Assembly: GCF_029168945.1 (NCBI RefSeq)
Contig: NC_083609.1
Coordinates: 1 to 64,000, forward strand
Length of the DNA: 64,000 bases
Direction: 5' to 3'
From: Cannabis sativa
Taxonomy: Eukaryota; Streptophyta; Magnoliopsida; Rosales; Cannabaceae
Part shown: positions 26,617 to 40,300 of the stretch, piece after piece
How positions within the stretch are numbered: position 1 is the first letter of the stretch
Layout: every line of letters begins with the position of its first letter
Notes under the pieces: generated by a model
What the model was told of the DNA's origin: nothing
Databases searched by the model: none
What the model saw: only the letters and a program-made list of their open reading frames with translations
Program-made: the position numbers and the translations under genes

Positions 26617-29600
26617 AACCCAAAACCATTCTTCATATTCATTTCTTAGTAGTATGAATTTATTGTGACTAGTGGCAAAAAATATTCCGAGATTGGTCCG
26701 GGCCACATTTCACAAAGGGGTACCACTATCAGAAATGTGAGATTTTCACTATTTCGATTAAAACGATTGTTAGTGCAAGAAAACTAATTTTTCTCTCAAC
26801 ATGTCCAAGAGAAAAGTGATGCACAACGGTCTTGGCTAGGCCCCCGTGAAATTACATGATCTTTGGAGATGTGTAGGTTGAGATTTTAACAGATAACTAA
26901 CGAGTGTAAGAGTAAGGAAAAAACTTGTAAAAATTTCCCCTGAAAGGAAGAATATTTTCAATTAGGGGGCCATTTCAACAAATTTTAACCAAAAACCATT
27001 CTTCATATTCATTTCTTAGTAGTACAAATTGATTGAGACTAGTGGCAAAAATATTCCGAGATTGGTCCGGGCCACATTTCACAAAGGGGTACCACTATCA
27101 GAAATGTGAAATTTTCACTATTTCGATTAAAACGATCGTTAGTGCAAGAAAACTAATTTTTCTCTCAACGTGTCCAAGAGAAAAGTGATGCACAACGGTC
27201 TTGGCTAGGCCCCCGTGAAATTTCATGATCTTTGGAGATGTGTAGGTTGAGATTTTAACAGATAACTAACGAGTGTAAGAGTAAGGAAAAAACTTGTAAA
27301 AATTTCCCCTGAAAAGAAGAATATTTTCAATTAGGGGCCATTTCAACAAATTTTAACCCAAAACCATTCTTCATATTCATTTCTTAGTAGTACCAATTGA
27401 TTGTGACTAGTGGGAAAAAATATTCCGAGATTAGTCCGGGCCACATTTCACAAAGGGGTACCACTATCAGAAATGTGAGATTTTCACTATTTCGATTAAA
27501 ACGATCGTTAGTGCAAGAAAACTAATTTTTCTCTCAACATGTCCAAGAGAAAAGTGATGCACAACGGTCTTGGCTAGGCCCCGTGAAATTACATGATCTT
27601 TGGAGATGTGTAGGTTGAGATTTTAACAGATAACTAACGAGTGTAAGAGTAAGGAAAAAACTTGTAAAAATTTCCCCTGAAAAGAAGAATATTTTCAATT
27701 AGGGGGCCATTTCAACAAATTTTAACCAAAAACCATTCTTCATATTCATTTCTTAGTAGTACAAATTGATTGAGACTAGTGGCAAAAATATTCCGAGATT
27801 GGTCCGGGCCACATTTCACAAAGGGGTACCACTATCAGAAATGTGAGATTTTCACTATTTCGATTAAAACGATCGTTAGTGCAAGAAAACTAATTTTTCT
27901 CTCAACGTGTCCAAGAGAAAAGTGATGCACAACGGTCTTGGCTAGGCCCCCGTGAAATTTTATGATCTTTGGAGATGTGTAGGTTGAGATTTTAACAGAT
28001 AACTAACGAGTGTAAGAGTAAGGAAAAAACTTGTAAAAATTTCCCCTGAAAAGAAGAATATTTTCAATTAGGGGGCCATTTCAACAAATTTTAACCAAAA
28101 ACCATTCTTCATATTCATTTCTTAGTAGTACAAATTGATTGAGACTAGTGGCAAAAATATTCCGAGATTGGTCAGGGCCACATTTCACAAAGGGGTACCA
28201 CTATCAGAAATGTGAGATTTTCACTATTTCGATTAAAATGATCGTTAGTGCAAGAAAACTAATTTTTCTCTCAACGTGTCCAAGAGAAAAGTGATGCAAA
28301 ACGGTCTTGGCTAGGCCCCCGTGAAATTTTATGATCTTTGGAGATGTGTAGGTTGAGATTTTAACAGATAACTAACGAGTGTAAGAGTAAGGAAAAAACT
28401 TGTAAAAATTTCCCCTGAAAAGAAGAATATTTTCAATTAGGGGCCATTTCAACAAATTTTAACCCAAAACCATTCTTCATATTCATTTCTTAGTAGTACA
28501 AATTGATTGTGACTAGTGGCAAAAAATATTCAGAGATTGGTCCGGGCCACATTTCACAAAGGGGTACCACTATCAGAAATGTTAGATTTTCACTATTTCG
28601 ATTAAAACGATCGTTAGTGCAAGAAAACTAATTTTTCTCTCAACGTGTCCAAGAGAAAAGTGATGCACAACGGTCTTGGCTAGGCCCCCGTGAAATTTCA
28701 TGATCTTTGGAGATGTGTAGGTTGAGATTTTAACAGATAACTAACGAGTGTAAGAGTAAGGAAAAAACTTGTAAAAATTTCCCCTGAAAGGAAGAATATT
28801 TTCAATTAGGGGGCCATTTCAACAAATTTTAACCAAAAACCATTCTTCATATTCATTTCTTAGTAGTACAAATTGATTGAGACTAGTGGCAAAAAATATT
28901 CCGAGATTGGTCCGGGCCACATTTCACAAAGGGGTACCACTATCAGAAATGTCAAATTTTCACTATTTCGATTAAAACGATCGTTAGTGCAAGAAAACTA
29001 ATTTTTCTCTCAACGTGTCCAAGAGAAAAGTGATGCACAACGGTCTTGGCTAGGCCCCCGTGAAATTTCATGATCTTTGGAGATGTGTAGGTTGAGATTT
29101 TAACAGATAACTAACGAGTGTAAGAGTAAGGAAAAAACTTGTAAAAATTTCCCCTGAAAAGAAGAATATTTTCAATTAGGGGCCATTTCAACAAATTTTA
29201 ACCCAAAACCATTCTTCATATTCATTTCTTAGTAGTACAAATTGATTGTGACTAGTGGGAAAAAATATTCCGAGATTAGTCCGGGCCACATTTCACAAAG
29301 GGGTACCACTATCAGAAATGTGAGATTTTCACTATTTCGATTAAAACGATCGTTAGTGCAAGAAAACTAATTTTTCTCTCAACATGTCCAAGAGAAAAGT
29401 GATGCACAACGGTCTTGGCTAGGCCCCCGTGAAATTACATGATCTTTGGAGATGTGTAGGTTGAGATTTTAACAGATAACTAACGAGTGTAAGAGTAAGG
29501 AAAAAACTTGTAAAAATTTCCCCTGAAAGGAAGAATATTTTCAATTAGGGGCCATTTCAACAAATTTTAACCCAAAACCATTCTTCATATTCATTTCTTA

Positions 29601-29938
29601 GTAGTACAAATTGATTGTGACTAGTGGCAAAAAATATTCCGAGATTGGTCCGGGCCACATTTCACAAAGGGGTACCACTATCAGAAATGTTAGATTTTCA
29701 CTATTTCGATTAAAACGATCGTTAGTGCAAGAAAACTAATTTTTCTCTCAACGTGTCCAAGAGAAAAGTGATGCACAACGGTCTTGGCTAGGCCCCCGTG
29801 AAATTTCATGATCTTTGGAGATGTGTAGGTTGAGATTTTAACAGATAACTAACGAGTGTAAGAGTAAGGAAAAAACTTGTAAAAATTTCCCCTGAAAAGA
29901 AGAATATTTTCAATTAGGGGGCCATTTCAACAAATTTT
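26617..29938. repeat. Nine-monomer HOR, unit 1 (M73-M81), 3322 bp
   Basis: Order T W X Y V U W X U, with starts at 26617, 26987, 27355, 27724, 28093, 28461, 28831, 29200 and 29569. M73 is T (TATGAATTTATTG, CGATTG, ACATGTCC, GAAAGGA). M74 and M79 are W. M75 is X with the rare TACCAATTG. M76 is Y, M77 V and M78 U. The same types, order and rare markers return in units 2 and 3. Length variants travel with the types, so the 368-369 bp units fall at the same positions in each HOR copy. Confidence 0.88.
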
Positions 29939-32900
29939 AACCCAAAACCATTCTTCATATTCATTTCTTAGTAGTATGAATTTATTGTGACTAGTGGCAA
30001 AAAATATTCCGAGATTGGTCCGGGCCACATTTCACAAAGGGGTACCACTATCAGAAATGTGAGATTTTCACTATTTCGATTAAAACGATTGTTAGTGCAA
30101 GAAAACTAATTTTTCTCTCAACATGTCCAAGAGAAAAGTGATGCACAACGGTCTTGGCTAGGCCCCCGTGAAATTACATGATCTTTGGAGATGTGTAGGT
30201 TGAGATTTTAACAGATAACTAACGAGTGTAAGAGTAAGGAAAAAACTTGTAAAAATTTCCCCTGAAAGGAAGAATATTTTCAATTAGGGGGCCATTTCAA
30301 CAAATTTTAACCAAAAACCATTCTTCATATTAATTTCTTAGTAGTACAAATTGATTGAGACTAGTGGCAAAAATATTCCGAGATTGGTCCGGGCCACATT
30401 TCACAAAGGGGTACCACTATCAGAAATGTGAAATTTTCACTATTTCGATTAAAACGATCGTTAGTGCAAGAAAACTAATTTTTCTCTCAACGTGTCCAAG
30501 AGAAAAGTGATGCACAACGGTCTTGGCTAGGCCCAAGTGAAATTTCATCATCTTTGGAGATGTGTAGGTTGAGATTTTAAGAGATAACTAACGAGTGTAA
30601 GAGTAAGGAAAAAACTTGTAAAAATTTCCCCTGAAAAGAAGAATATTTTCAATTAGGGGCCATTTCAACAAATTTTAACCCAAAACCATTCTTCATATTC
30701 ATTTCTTAGTAGTACCAATTGATTGTGACTAGTGGGAAAAAATATTCCGAGATTAGTCCGGGCCACATTTCACAAAGGGGTACCACTATCAGAAATGTGA
30801 GATTTTCACTATTTCGATTAAAACGATCGTTAGTGCAAGAAAACTAATTTTTCTCTCAACATGTCCAAGAGAAAAGTGATGCACAACGGTCTTGGCTAGG
30901 CCCCCGTGAAATTACATGATCTTTGGAGATGTGTAGGTTGAGATTTTAACAGATAACTAACGAGTGTAAGAGTAAGGAAAAAACTTGTAAAAATTTCCCC
31001 TGAAAAGAAGAATATTTTCAATTAGGGGGCCATTTCAACAAATTTTAACCAAAAACCATTCTTCATATTCATTTCTTAGTAGTACAAATTGATTGAGACT
31101 AGTGGCAAAAATATTCCGAGATTGGTCCGGGCCACATTTCACAAAGGGGTACCACTATCAGAAATGTGAGATTTTCACTATTTCGATTAAAACGATCGTT
31201 AGTGCAAGAAAACTAATTTTTCTCTCAACGTGTCCAAGAGAAAAGTGATGCACAACGGTCTTGGCTAGGCCCCCGTGAAATTTTATGATCTTTGGAGATT
31301 TGTAGGTTGAGAGTTTAACGGATAACTAACGAGTGTAAGAGTAAGGAAAAAACTTGTAAAAATTTCCCCTGAAAAGAAGAATATTTACAATTAGGGGGCC
31401 ATTTCAACAAATTTTAACCAAAAACCATTCTTCATATTCATTTCTTAGTAGTACAAATTGATTGAGACTAGTGGCAAAAATATTCCGAGATTGGTCCGGG
31501 CCACATTTCACAAAGGGGTACCACTATCAGAAATGTGAGATTTTCACTATTTCGATTAAAATGATCGTTAGTGCAAGAAAACTAATTTTTCTCTCAACGT
31601 GTCCAAGAGAAAAGTGATGCAAAACGGTCTTGACTAGGCCCCCGTGAAATTTTATGATCTTTGGAGATGTGTAGGTTGAGATTTTAACAGATAACTAACG
31701 AGTGTAAGAGTAAGGAAAAAACTTGTAAAAATTTCCCCTGAAAAGAAGAATATTTTCAATTAGGGGCCATTTCAACAAATTTTAACCCAAAACCATTCTT
31801 CATATTCATTTCTTAGTAGTACAAATTTATTGTGACTAGTGGCAAAAAATATTCCGAGATTGGTCCGGGCCACATTTCACAAAGGGGTACCACTATCAGA
31901 AATGTTAGATTTTCACTATTTCGATTAAAACGATCGTTAGTGCAAGAAAACTAATTTTTCTCTCAACGTGTCCAAGAGAAAAGTGATGCACAACGGTCTT
32001 GGCTAGGCCCCCGTGAAATTTCATGATCTTTGGAGATGTGTAGGTTGAGATTTTAACAGATAACTAACGAGTGTAAGAGTAAGGAAAAAACTTGTAAAAA
32101 TTTCCCCTGAAAGGAAGAATATTTTCAATTAGGGGGCCATTTCAACAAATTTTAACCAAAAACCATTCTTCATATTCATTTCTTAGTAGTACAAATTGAT
32201 TGAGACTAGTGGCAAAAATATTCCGAGATTGGTCCGGGCCACATTTCACAAAGGGGTACCACTATCAGAAATGTGAAATTTTCACTATTTCGATTAAAAC
32301 GATCGTTAGTGCAAGAAAACTAATTTTTCTCTCAACGTGTCCAAGAGAAAAGTGATGCACAACGGTCTTGGCTAGGCCCCAGTGAAATTTCATGATCTTT
32401 GGAGATGTGTAGGTTGAGATTTTAACAGATAACTAACGAGTGTAAGAGTAAGGAAAAAACTTGTAAAAATTTCCCCTGAAAAGAAGAATATTTTCAATTA
32501 GGGGCCATTTCAACAAATTTTAACCCAAAACCATTCTTCATATTCATTTCTTAGTAGTACAAATTGATTGTGACTAGTGGGAAAAAATATTCCGAGATTA
32601 GTCCGGGCCACATTTCACAAAGGGGTACCACTATCAGAAATGTGAGATTTTCACTATTTCGATTAAAACGATCGTTAGTGCAAGAAAACTAATTTTTCTC
32701 TCAACGTGTCCAAGAGAAAAGTGATGCACAACGGTCTTGGCTAGGCCCCCGTGAAATTACATGATCTTTGGAGATGTGTAGGTTGAGATTTTAACAGATA
32801 ACTAACGAGTGTAAGAGTAAGGAAAAAACTTGTAAAAATTTCCCCTGAAAGGAAGAATATTTTCAATTAGGGGCCATTTCAACAAATTTTAACCCAAAAC

Positions 32901-33259
32901 CATTCTTCATATTCATTTCTTAGTAGTACAAATTGATTGTGACTAGTGGCAAAAAATATTCCGAGATTGGTCCGGGCCACATTTCACAAAGGGGTACCAC
33001 TATCAGAAATGTTAGATTTTCACTATTTCGATTAAAACGATCGTTAGTGCAAGAAAACTAATTTTTCTCTCAACGTGTCCAAGAGAAAAGTGATGCACAA
33101 CGGTCTTGGCTAGGCCCCGTGAAATTTCATGATCTTTGGAGATGTGTAGATCGAGATTTTAACATATAACTAACGAGTGTAAGAGTAAGGAAAAAACTTG
33201 TAAAAATTTCCCCTGAAAGGAAGAATATTTTCAATTAGGGGGCCATTTCAACAAATTTT
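29939..33259. repeat. Nine-monomer HOR, unit 2 (M82-M90), 3321 bp
   Basis: Starts are 29939, 30309, 30677, 31047, 31416, 31784, 32154, 32522 and 32891, in the order T W X Y V U W X U. M83 has the rare CCCAAGTGAAATTTCATCATC, shared only with M95. M84 has TACCAATTG (also M75, M96). M85 has ATATTTACAATT (also M97, M104, M110) plus private GAGATTTGTAGG and GAGAGTTTAACGG. M86 has CTTGACTAGG (also M98, M111). These shared rarities link unit 2 most closely to unit 3. Confidence 0.9.
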
Positions 33260-34366
33260 AACCAAAAACCATTCTTCATATTCATTTCTTAGTAGTACAA
33301 ATTGATTGAGACTAGTGGCAAAAATATTCCGAGATTGGTCCGGGCCACATTTCACAAAGGGGTACCACTATCAGAAATGTGAAATTTTCACTATTTCGAT
33401 TAAAACGATCGTTAGTGCAAGAAAACTAATTTTTCTCTCAACGTGTCCAAGCGAAAAGTGATGCACAACGGTCTTGGCTAGGCCCCCGTGAAATTTCATG
33501 ATCTTTGGAGATGTGTAGGTTGAGATTTTAACAGATAACTAACGAGTGTAAGAGTAAGGAAAAAACTTGTAAAAATTTCCCCTGAAAAGAAGAATATTTT
33601 CAATTAGGGGCCATTTCAACAAATTTTAACCCAAAACCATTCTTCATATTCATTTCTTAGTAGTACAAATTGATTGTGACTAGTGGGAAAAAATATTCCG
33701 AGATTAGTCCGGGCCACATTTCACAAAGGGGTACCACTATCAGAAATGTGAGATTTTCACTATTTCGATTAAAACGATCGTTAGTGCAAGAAAACTAATT
33801 TTTCTCTCAACATGTCCAAGAGAAAAGTGATGCACAACGGTCTTGGCTAGGCCCCCGTGAAATTACATGATCTTTGGAGATGTGTAGGTTGAGATTTTAA
33901 CAGATAACTAACGAGTGTAAGAGTAAGGAAAAAACTTGTAAAAATTTCACCTGAAAGGAAGAATATTTTCAATTAGGGGCCATTTCAACAAATTTTAAAC
34001 CAAAACCATTCTTCATATTCATTTCTTAGTAGTACAAATTGATTGTGACTAGTGGCAAAAAATATTCCGAGATTGGTCCGGGCCACATTTCACAAAGGGG
34101 TACCACTATCAGAAATGTTAGATTTTCACTATTTCGATTAAAACGATCGTTAGTGCAAGAAAACTAATTTTTCTCTCAACGTGTCCAAGAGAAAAGTGAT
34201 GCACAACGGTCTTGGCTAGGCCCCCGTGAAATTTCATCATCTTTGGAGATGTGTAGGTTGAGATTTTAACAGATAACTAACGAGTGTAAGAGTAAGGAAA
34301 AAACTTGTAAAAATTTCCCCTGAAAAGAAGAATATTTTCAATTAGGGGGCCATTTCAACAAATTTT
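33260..34366. repeat. Extra W-X-U triplet M91-M93 between HOR units
   Basis: Starts are 33260, 33628 and 33997. The three units repeat the types of the immediately preceding M88-M90 (W X U) and push the next T unit from the expected 9-monomer distance to 12. The simplest explanation is a tandem duplication of three monomers (about 1.1 kb) by unequal exchange. Confidence 0.85.
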
Positions 34367-37312
34367 AACCCAAAACCATTCTTCATATTCATTTCTTAGT
34401 AGTATGAATTTATTGTGACTAGTGGCAAAAAATATTCCGAGATTGGTCCGCGCCACATTTCACAAAGGGGTACCACTATCAAAAATGTGAGATTTTCACT
34501 ATTTCGATTAAAACGATTGTTAGTGCAAGAAAACTAATTTTTCTCTCAACATGTCCAAGAGAAAAGTGATGCACAACGGTCTTGGCTAGGCCCCCGTGAA
34601 ATTACATGATCTTTGGAGATGTGTAGGTTGAGATTTTAACAGATAACTAACGAGTGTAAGAGTAAGGAAAAAACTTGTAAAAATTTCCCCTGAAAGGAAG
34701 AATATTTTCAATTAGGGGGCCATTTCAACAAATTTTAACCAAAAACCATTCTTCATATTCATTTCTTAGTAGTACAAATTGATTGAGACTAGTGGCAAAA
34801 ATATTCCGAGATTGGTCCGGGCCACATTTCACAAAGGGGTACCACTATCAGAAATGTGAAATTTTCACTATTTCGATTAAAACGATCGTTAGTGCAAGAA
34901 AACTAATTTTTCTCTCAACGTGTCCAAGAGAAAAGTGATGCACAACGGTCTTGGCTAGGCCCAAGTGAAATTTCATCATCTTTGGAGATGTGTAGGTTGA
35001 GATTTTAAGAGATAACTAACGAGTGTAAGAGTAAGGAAAAAACTTGTAAAAATTTCCCCTGAAAAGAAGAATATTTTCAATTAGGGGCCATTTCAACAAA
35101 TTTTAACCCAAAACCATTCTTCATATTCATTTCTTAGTAGTACCAATTGATTGTGACTAGTGGGAAAAAATATTCCGAGATTAGTCCGGGCCACATTTCA
35201 CAAAGGGGTACCACTATCAGAAATGTGAGATTTTCACTATTTCGATTAAAACGATCGTTAGTGCAAGAAAACTAATTTTTCTCTCAACATGTCCAAGAGA
35301 AAAGTGATGCACAACGGTCTTGGCTAGGCCCCCGTGAAATTACATGATCTTTGGAGATGTGTAGGTTGAGATTTTAACAGATAACTAACGAGTGTAAGAG
35401 TAAGGAAAAAACTTGTAAAAATTTCCCCTGAAAAGAAGAATATTTTCAATTAGGGGGCCATTTCAACAAATTTTAACCAAAAACCATTCTTCATATTCAT
35501 TTCTTAGTAGTACAAATTGATTGAGACTAGTGGCAAAAATATTCCGAGATTGGTTCGGGCCACATTTCACAAAGGGGTACCACTATCAGAAATGTGAGAT
35601 TTTCACTATTTCGATTAAAACGATCGTTAGTGCAAGAAAACTAATTTTTCTCTCAACGTGTCCAAGAGAAAAGTGATGTACAACGGTCTTGGCTAGGCCC
35701 CCGTGAAATTTTATGATCTTTGGAGATGTGTAGGTTGAGATTTTAACAGATAACTAACGAGTGTAAGAGTAAGGAAAAAACTTGTAAAAATTTCCCCTGA
35801 AAAGAAGAATATTTACAATTAGGGGGCCATTTCAACAAATTTTAACCAAAAACCATTCTTCATATTCATTTCTTAGTAGTACAAATTGATTGAGACTAGT
35901 GGCAAAAATATTCCGAGATTGGTCCGGGCCACATTTCACAAAGGGGTACCACTATCAGAAATGTGAGATTTTCACTATTTCGATTAAAATGATCGTTAGT
36001 GCAAGAAAACTAATTTTTCTCTCAACGTGTCCAAGAGAAAAGTGATGCAAAACGGTCTTGACTAGGCCCCCGTGAAATTTTATGATCTTTGGAGATGTGT
36101 AGGTTGAGATTTTAACAGATAACTAACGAGTGTAAGAGTAAGGAAAAAACTTGTAAAAATTTCCCCTGAAAAGAAGAATATTTTCAATTAGGGGCCATTT
36201 CAACAAATTTTAACCCAAAACCATTCTTCATATTCATTTCTTAGTAGTACAAATTGATTGTGACTAGTGGCAAAAAATATTCCGAGATTGGTCCGGGCCA
36301 CATTTCACAAAGGGGTACCACTATCAGAAATGTTAGATTTTCACTATTTCGATTAAAACGATCGTTAGTGCAAGAAAACTAATTTTTCTCTCAACGTGTC
36401 CAAGAGAAAAGTGATGCACAACGGTCTTGGCTAGGCCCCGTGAAATTTCATGATCTTTGGAGATGTGTAGGTTGAGATTTTAACAGATAACTAACGAGTG
36501 TAAGAGTAAGGAAAAAACTTGTAAAAATTTCCCCTGAAAGGAAGAATATTTTCAATTAGGGGGCCATTTCAACAAATTTTAACCAAAAACCATTCTTCAT
36601 ATTCATTTCTTAGTAGTACAAATTGATTGAGACTAGTGGCAAAAATATTCCGAGATTGGTCCGGGCCACATTTCACAAAGGGGTACCACTATCAGAAATG
36701 TGAAATTTTCACTATTTCGATTAAAACGATCGTTAGTGCAAGAAAACTAATTTTTCTCTCAACGTGTCCAAGAGAAAAGTGATGCACAACGGTCTTGGCT
36801 AGGCCCCCGTGAAATTTCATGATCTTTGGAGATGTGTAGGTTGAGATTTTAAGAGATAACTAACGAGTGTAAGAGTAAGGAAAAAACTTGTAAAAATTTC
36901 CCCTGAAAAGAAGAATATTTTCAATTAGGGGCCATTTCAACAAATTTTAACCCAAAACCATTCTTCATATTCATTTCTTAGTAGTACAAATTGATTGTGA
37001 CTAGTGGGAAAAAATATTCCGAGATTAGTCCGGGCCACATTTCACAAAGGGGTACCACAAATGTGAGATTTTCACTATTTCGATTAAAACGATCGTTAGT
37101 GCAAGAAAACTAATTTTTCTCTCAACATGTCCAAGAGAAAAGTGATGCACAACGGTCTTGGCTAGGCCCCCGTGAAATTACATGATCTTTGGAGATGTGT
37201 AGGTTGAGATTTTAACAGATAACTAACGAGTGTAAGAGTAAGGAAAAAACTTGTAAAAATTTCCCCTGAAAAGAAGAATATTTTCAATTAGGGGGCCATT
37301 TCAACAAATTTT
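34367..37312. repeat. Nine-monomer HOR, unit 3, eight members (M94-M101)
   Basis: Starts are 34367, 34737, 35105, 35475, 35844, 36212, 36581 and 36949, in the order T W X Y V U W X. The next unit is Y rather than the expected U, so the HOR breaks here. Rare markers tie it to unit 2: CCCAAGTG with CATCATC in M95, TACCAATTG in M96, TTTACAATT in M97 and CTTGACTAGG in M98. M94 also has CTATCAAAAATG and GGTCCGCGCC. Confidence 0.88.
36949..37312. repeat. Monomer M101, 364 bp, six-base deletion
   Basis: An X-type unit in which GGTACCAC runs directly into AAATGTGAG at 37058/37059. Six bases (TATCAG) present in the other units are missing. The KpnI site is intact. The deletion lies within a few bases of that in M34 and of the TTATCG variant in M102, M113 and M114, so this stretch of the monomer is a repeated target of small rearrangements. 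Confidence 0.9.
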
Positions 37313-40300
37313 AACCAAAAACCATTCTTCATATTCATTTCTTAGTAGTACAAATTGATTGAGACTAGTGGCAAAAATATTCCGAGATTGGTCGGGCCAC
37401 ATTTCACAAAGGGGTACCACTTATCGAAATGTGAGATTTTCACTATTTCGATTAAAACGATCGTTAGTGCAAGAAAACTAATTTTTCTCTCAACGTGTCC
37501 AAGAAAAAAGTGATGCACAACGGTCTTGGCTAGGCCCCGTGAAATTTCATGATCTTTGGAGATGTGTAGGTTGAGATTTTAACAGATAACTAACGAGTGT
37601 AAGAGTAAGGAAAAAACTTGTAAAAATTTCCCCTGAAAAGAAGAATATTTTCAATTAGGGGCCATTTCAACAAATTTTAACCCAAAACCATTCTTCATAT
37701 TCATTTCTTAGTAGTACAAATTGATTGTGACTAGTGGCAAAAAATATTCCGAGATTGGTCCGGGCCACATTTCACAAAGGGGTACCACTATCAGAAATGT
37801 TAGATTTTCACTATTTCGATTAAAACGATCGTTAGTGCAAGAAAACTAATTTTTCTCTCAACGTGTCCAAGAGAAAAGTGATGCACAACGGTCTTGGCTA
37901 GGCCCCGTGAAATTTCATGATCTTTGGAGATGTGTAGGTTGAGATTTTAACAGATAACTAACGAGTGTAAGAGTAAGGAAAAAACTTGTAAAAATTTCCC
38001 CTGAAAAGAAGAATATTTTCAATTAGGGGGCCATTTCAACAAATTTTAACCAAAAACCATTCTTCATATTCATTTCTTAGTAGTACAAATTGATTGAGAC
38101 TAGTGGCAAAAATATTCCGAGATTGGTCCGGGCCACATTTCACAAAGGGGTACCACTATCAGAAATGTGAGATTTTCACTATTTCGATTAAAACGATCGT
38201 TAGTGCAAGAAAACTAATTTTTCTCTCAACGTGTCCAAGAGAAAAGTGATGTACAACGGTCTTGGCTAGCCCCTGTGAAATTTTATGATCTTTGGAGATG
38301 TGTAGGTTGAGATTTTAACAGATAACTAACGAGTGTAAGAGTAAGGAAAAAACTTGTAAAAATTTCCCCTGAAAAGAAGAATATTTACAATTAGGGGGCC
38401 ATTTCAACAAATTTTAACCAAAAACCATTCTTCATATTCATTTCTTAGTAGTACAAATTGATTGTGACTAGTGGCAAAAAATATTCCGAGATTGGTCCGG
38501 GCCACATTTCACAAAGGGGTACCACTATCAGAAATGTTAGATTTTCACTATTTCGATTAAAACGATCGTTAGTGCAAGAAAACTAATTTTTCTCTCAACG
38601 TGTCCAAGAGAAAAGTGATGCACAACGGTCTTGGCTAGGCCCCGTGAAATTTCATGATCTTTGGAGATGTGTAGGTTGAGATTTTAACAGATAACTAACG
38701 AGTGTAAGAGTAAGGAAAAAACTTGTAAAAATTTCCCCTGAAAGGAAGAATATTTTCAATTAGGGGGCCATTTCAACAAATTTTAACCAAAAACCATTCT
38801 TCATATTCATTTCTTAGTAGTACAAATTGATTGAGACTAGTGGCAAAAATATTCCGAGATTGGTCCGGGCCACATTTCACAAAGGGGTACCACTATCAGA
38901 AATGTGAAATTTTCACTATTTCGATTAAAACGATCGTTAGTGCAAGAAAACTAATTTTTCTCTCAACGTGTCCAAGAGAAAAGTGATGCACAACGGTCTT
39001 GGCTAGGCCCCCGTGAAATTTCATGATCTTTGGAGATGTGTAGGTTGAGATTTTAACAGATAACTAACGAGTGTAAGAGTAAGGAAAAAACTTGTAAAAA
39101 TTTCCCCTGAAAAGAAGAATATTTTCAATTAGGGGCCATTTCAACAAATTTTAACCCAAAACCATTCTTCATATTCATTTCTTAGTAGTACAAATTGATT
39201 GTGACTAGTGGGAAAAAATATTCCGAGATTAGTCCGGGCCACATTTCACAAAGGGGTACCACTATCAGAAATGTGAGATTTTCACTATTTCGATTAAAAC
39301 GATCGTTAGTGCAAGAAAACTAATTTTTCTCTCAACATGTCCAAGAGAAAAGTGATGCACAACGGTCTTGGCTAGGCCCCCGTGAAATTACATGATCTTT
39401 GGAGATGTGTAGGTTGAGATTTTAACAGATAACTAACGAGTGTAAGAGTAAGGAAAAAACTTGTAAAAATTTCCCCTGAAAAGAAGAATATTTTCAATTA
39501 GGGGGCCATTTCAACAAATTTTAACCAAAAACCATTCTTCATATTCATTTCTTAGTAGTACAAATTGATTGAGACTAGTGGCAAAAATATTCCGAGATTG
39601 GTCCGGGCCACATTTCACAAAGGGGTACCACTATCAGAAATGTGAGATTTTCACTATTTCGATTAAAACGATCGTTAGTGCAAGAAAACTAATTTTTCTC
39701 TCAACGTGTCCAAGAAAAAAGTGATGCACAACGGTCTTGGCTAGGCCCCCGTGAAATTTTATGATCTTTGGAGATGTGTAGGTTGAGATTTTAACAGATA
39801 ACTAACGAGTGTAAGAGTAAGGAAAAAACTTGTAAAAATTTCCCCTGAAAAGAAGAATATTTTCAATTAGGGGCCATTTCAACAAATTTTAACCCAAAAC
39901 CATTCTTCATATTCATTTCTTAGTAGTACAAATTGATTGTGACTAGTGGCAAAAAATATTCCGAGATTGGTCCGGGCCACATTTCACAAAGGGGTACCAC
40001 TATCAGAAATGTTAGATTTTCACTATTTCGATTAAAACGATCGTTAGTGCAAGAAAACTAATTTTTCTCTCAACGTGTCCAAGAGAAAAGTGATGCACAA
40101 CGGTCTTGGCTAGGCCCCTGTGAAATTTCATGATCTTTGGAGATGTGTAGGTTGAGATTTTAACAGATAACTAACGAGTGTAAGAGTAAGGAAAAAACTT
40201 GTAAAAATTTCCCCTGAAAAGAAGAATATTTTCAATTAGGGGGCCATTTCAACAAATTTTAACCAAAAACCATTCTTCATATTCATTTCTTAGTAGTACA

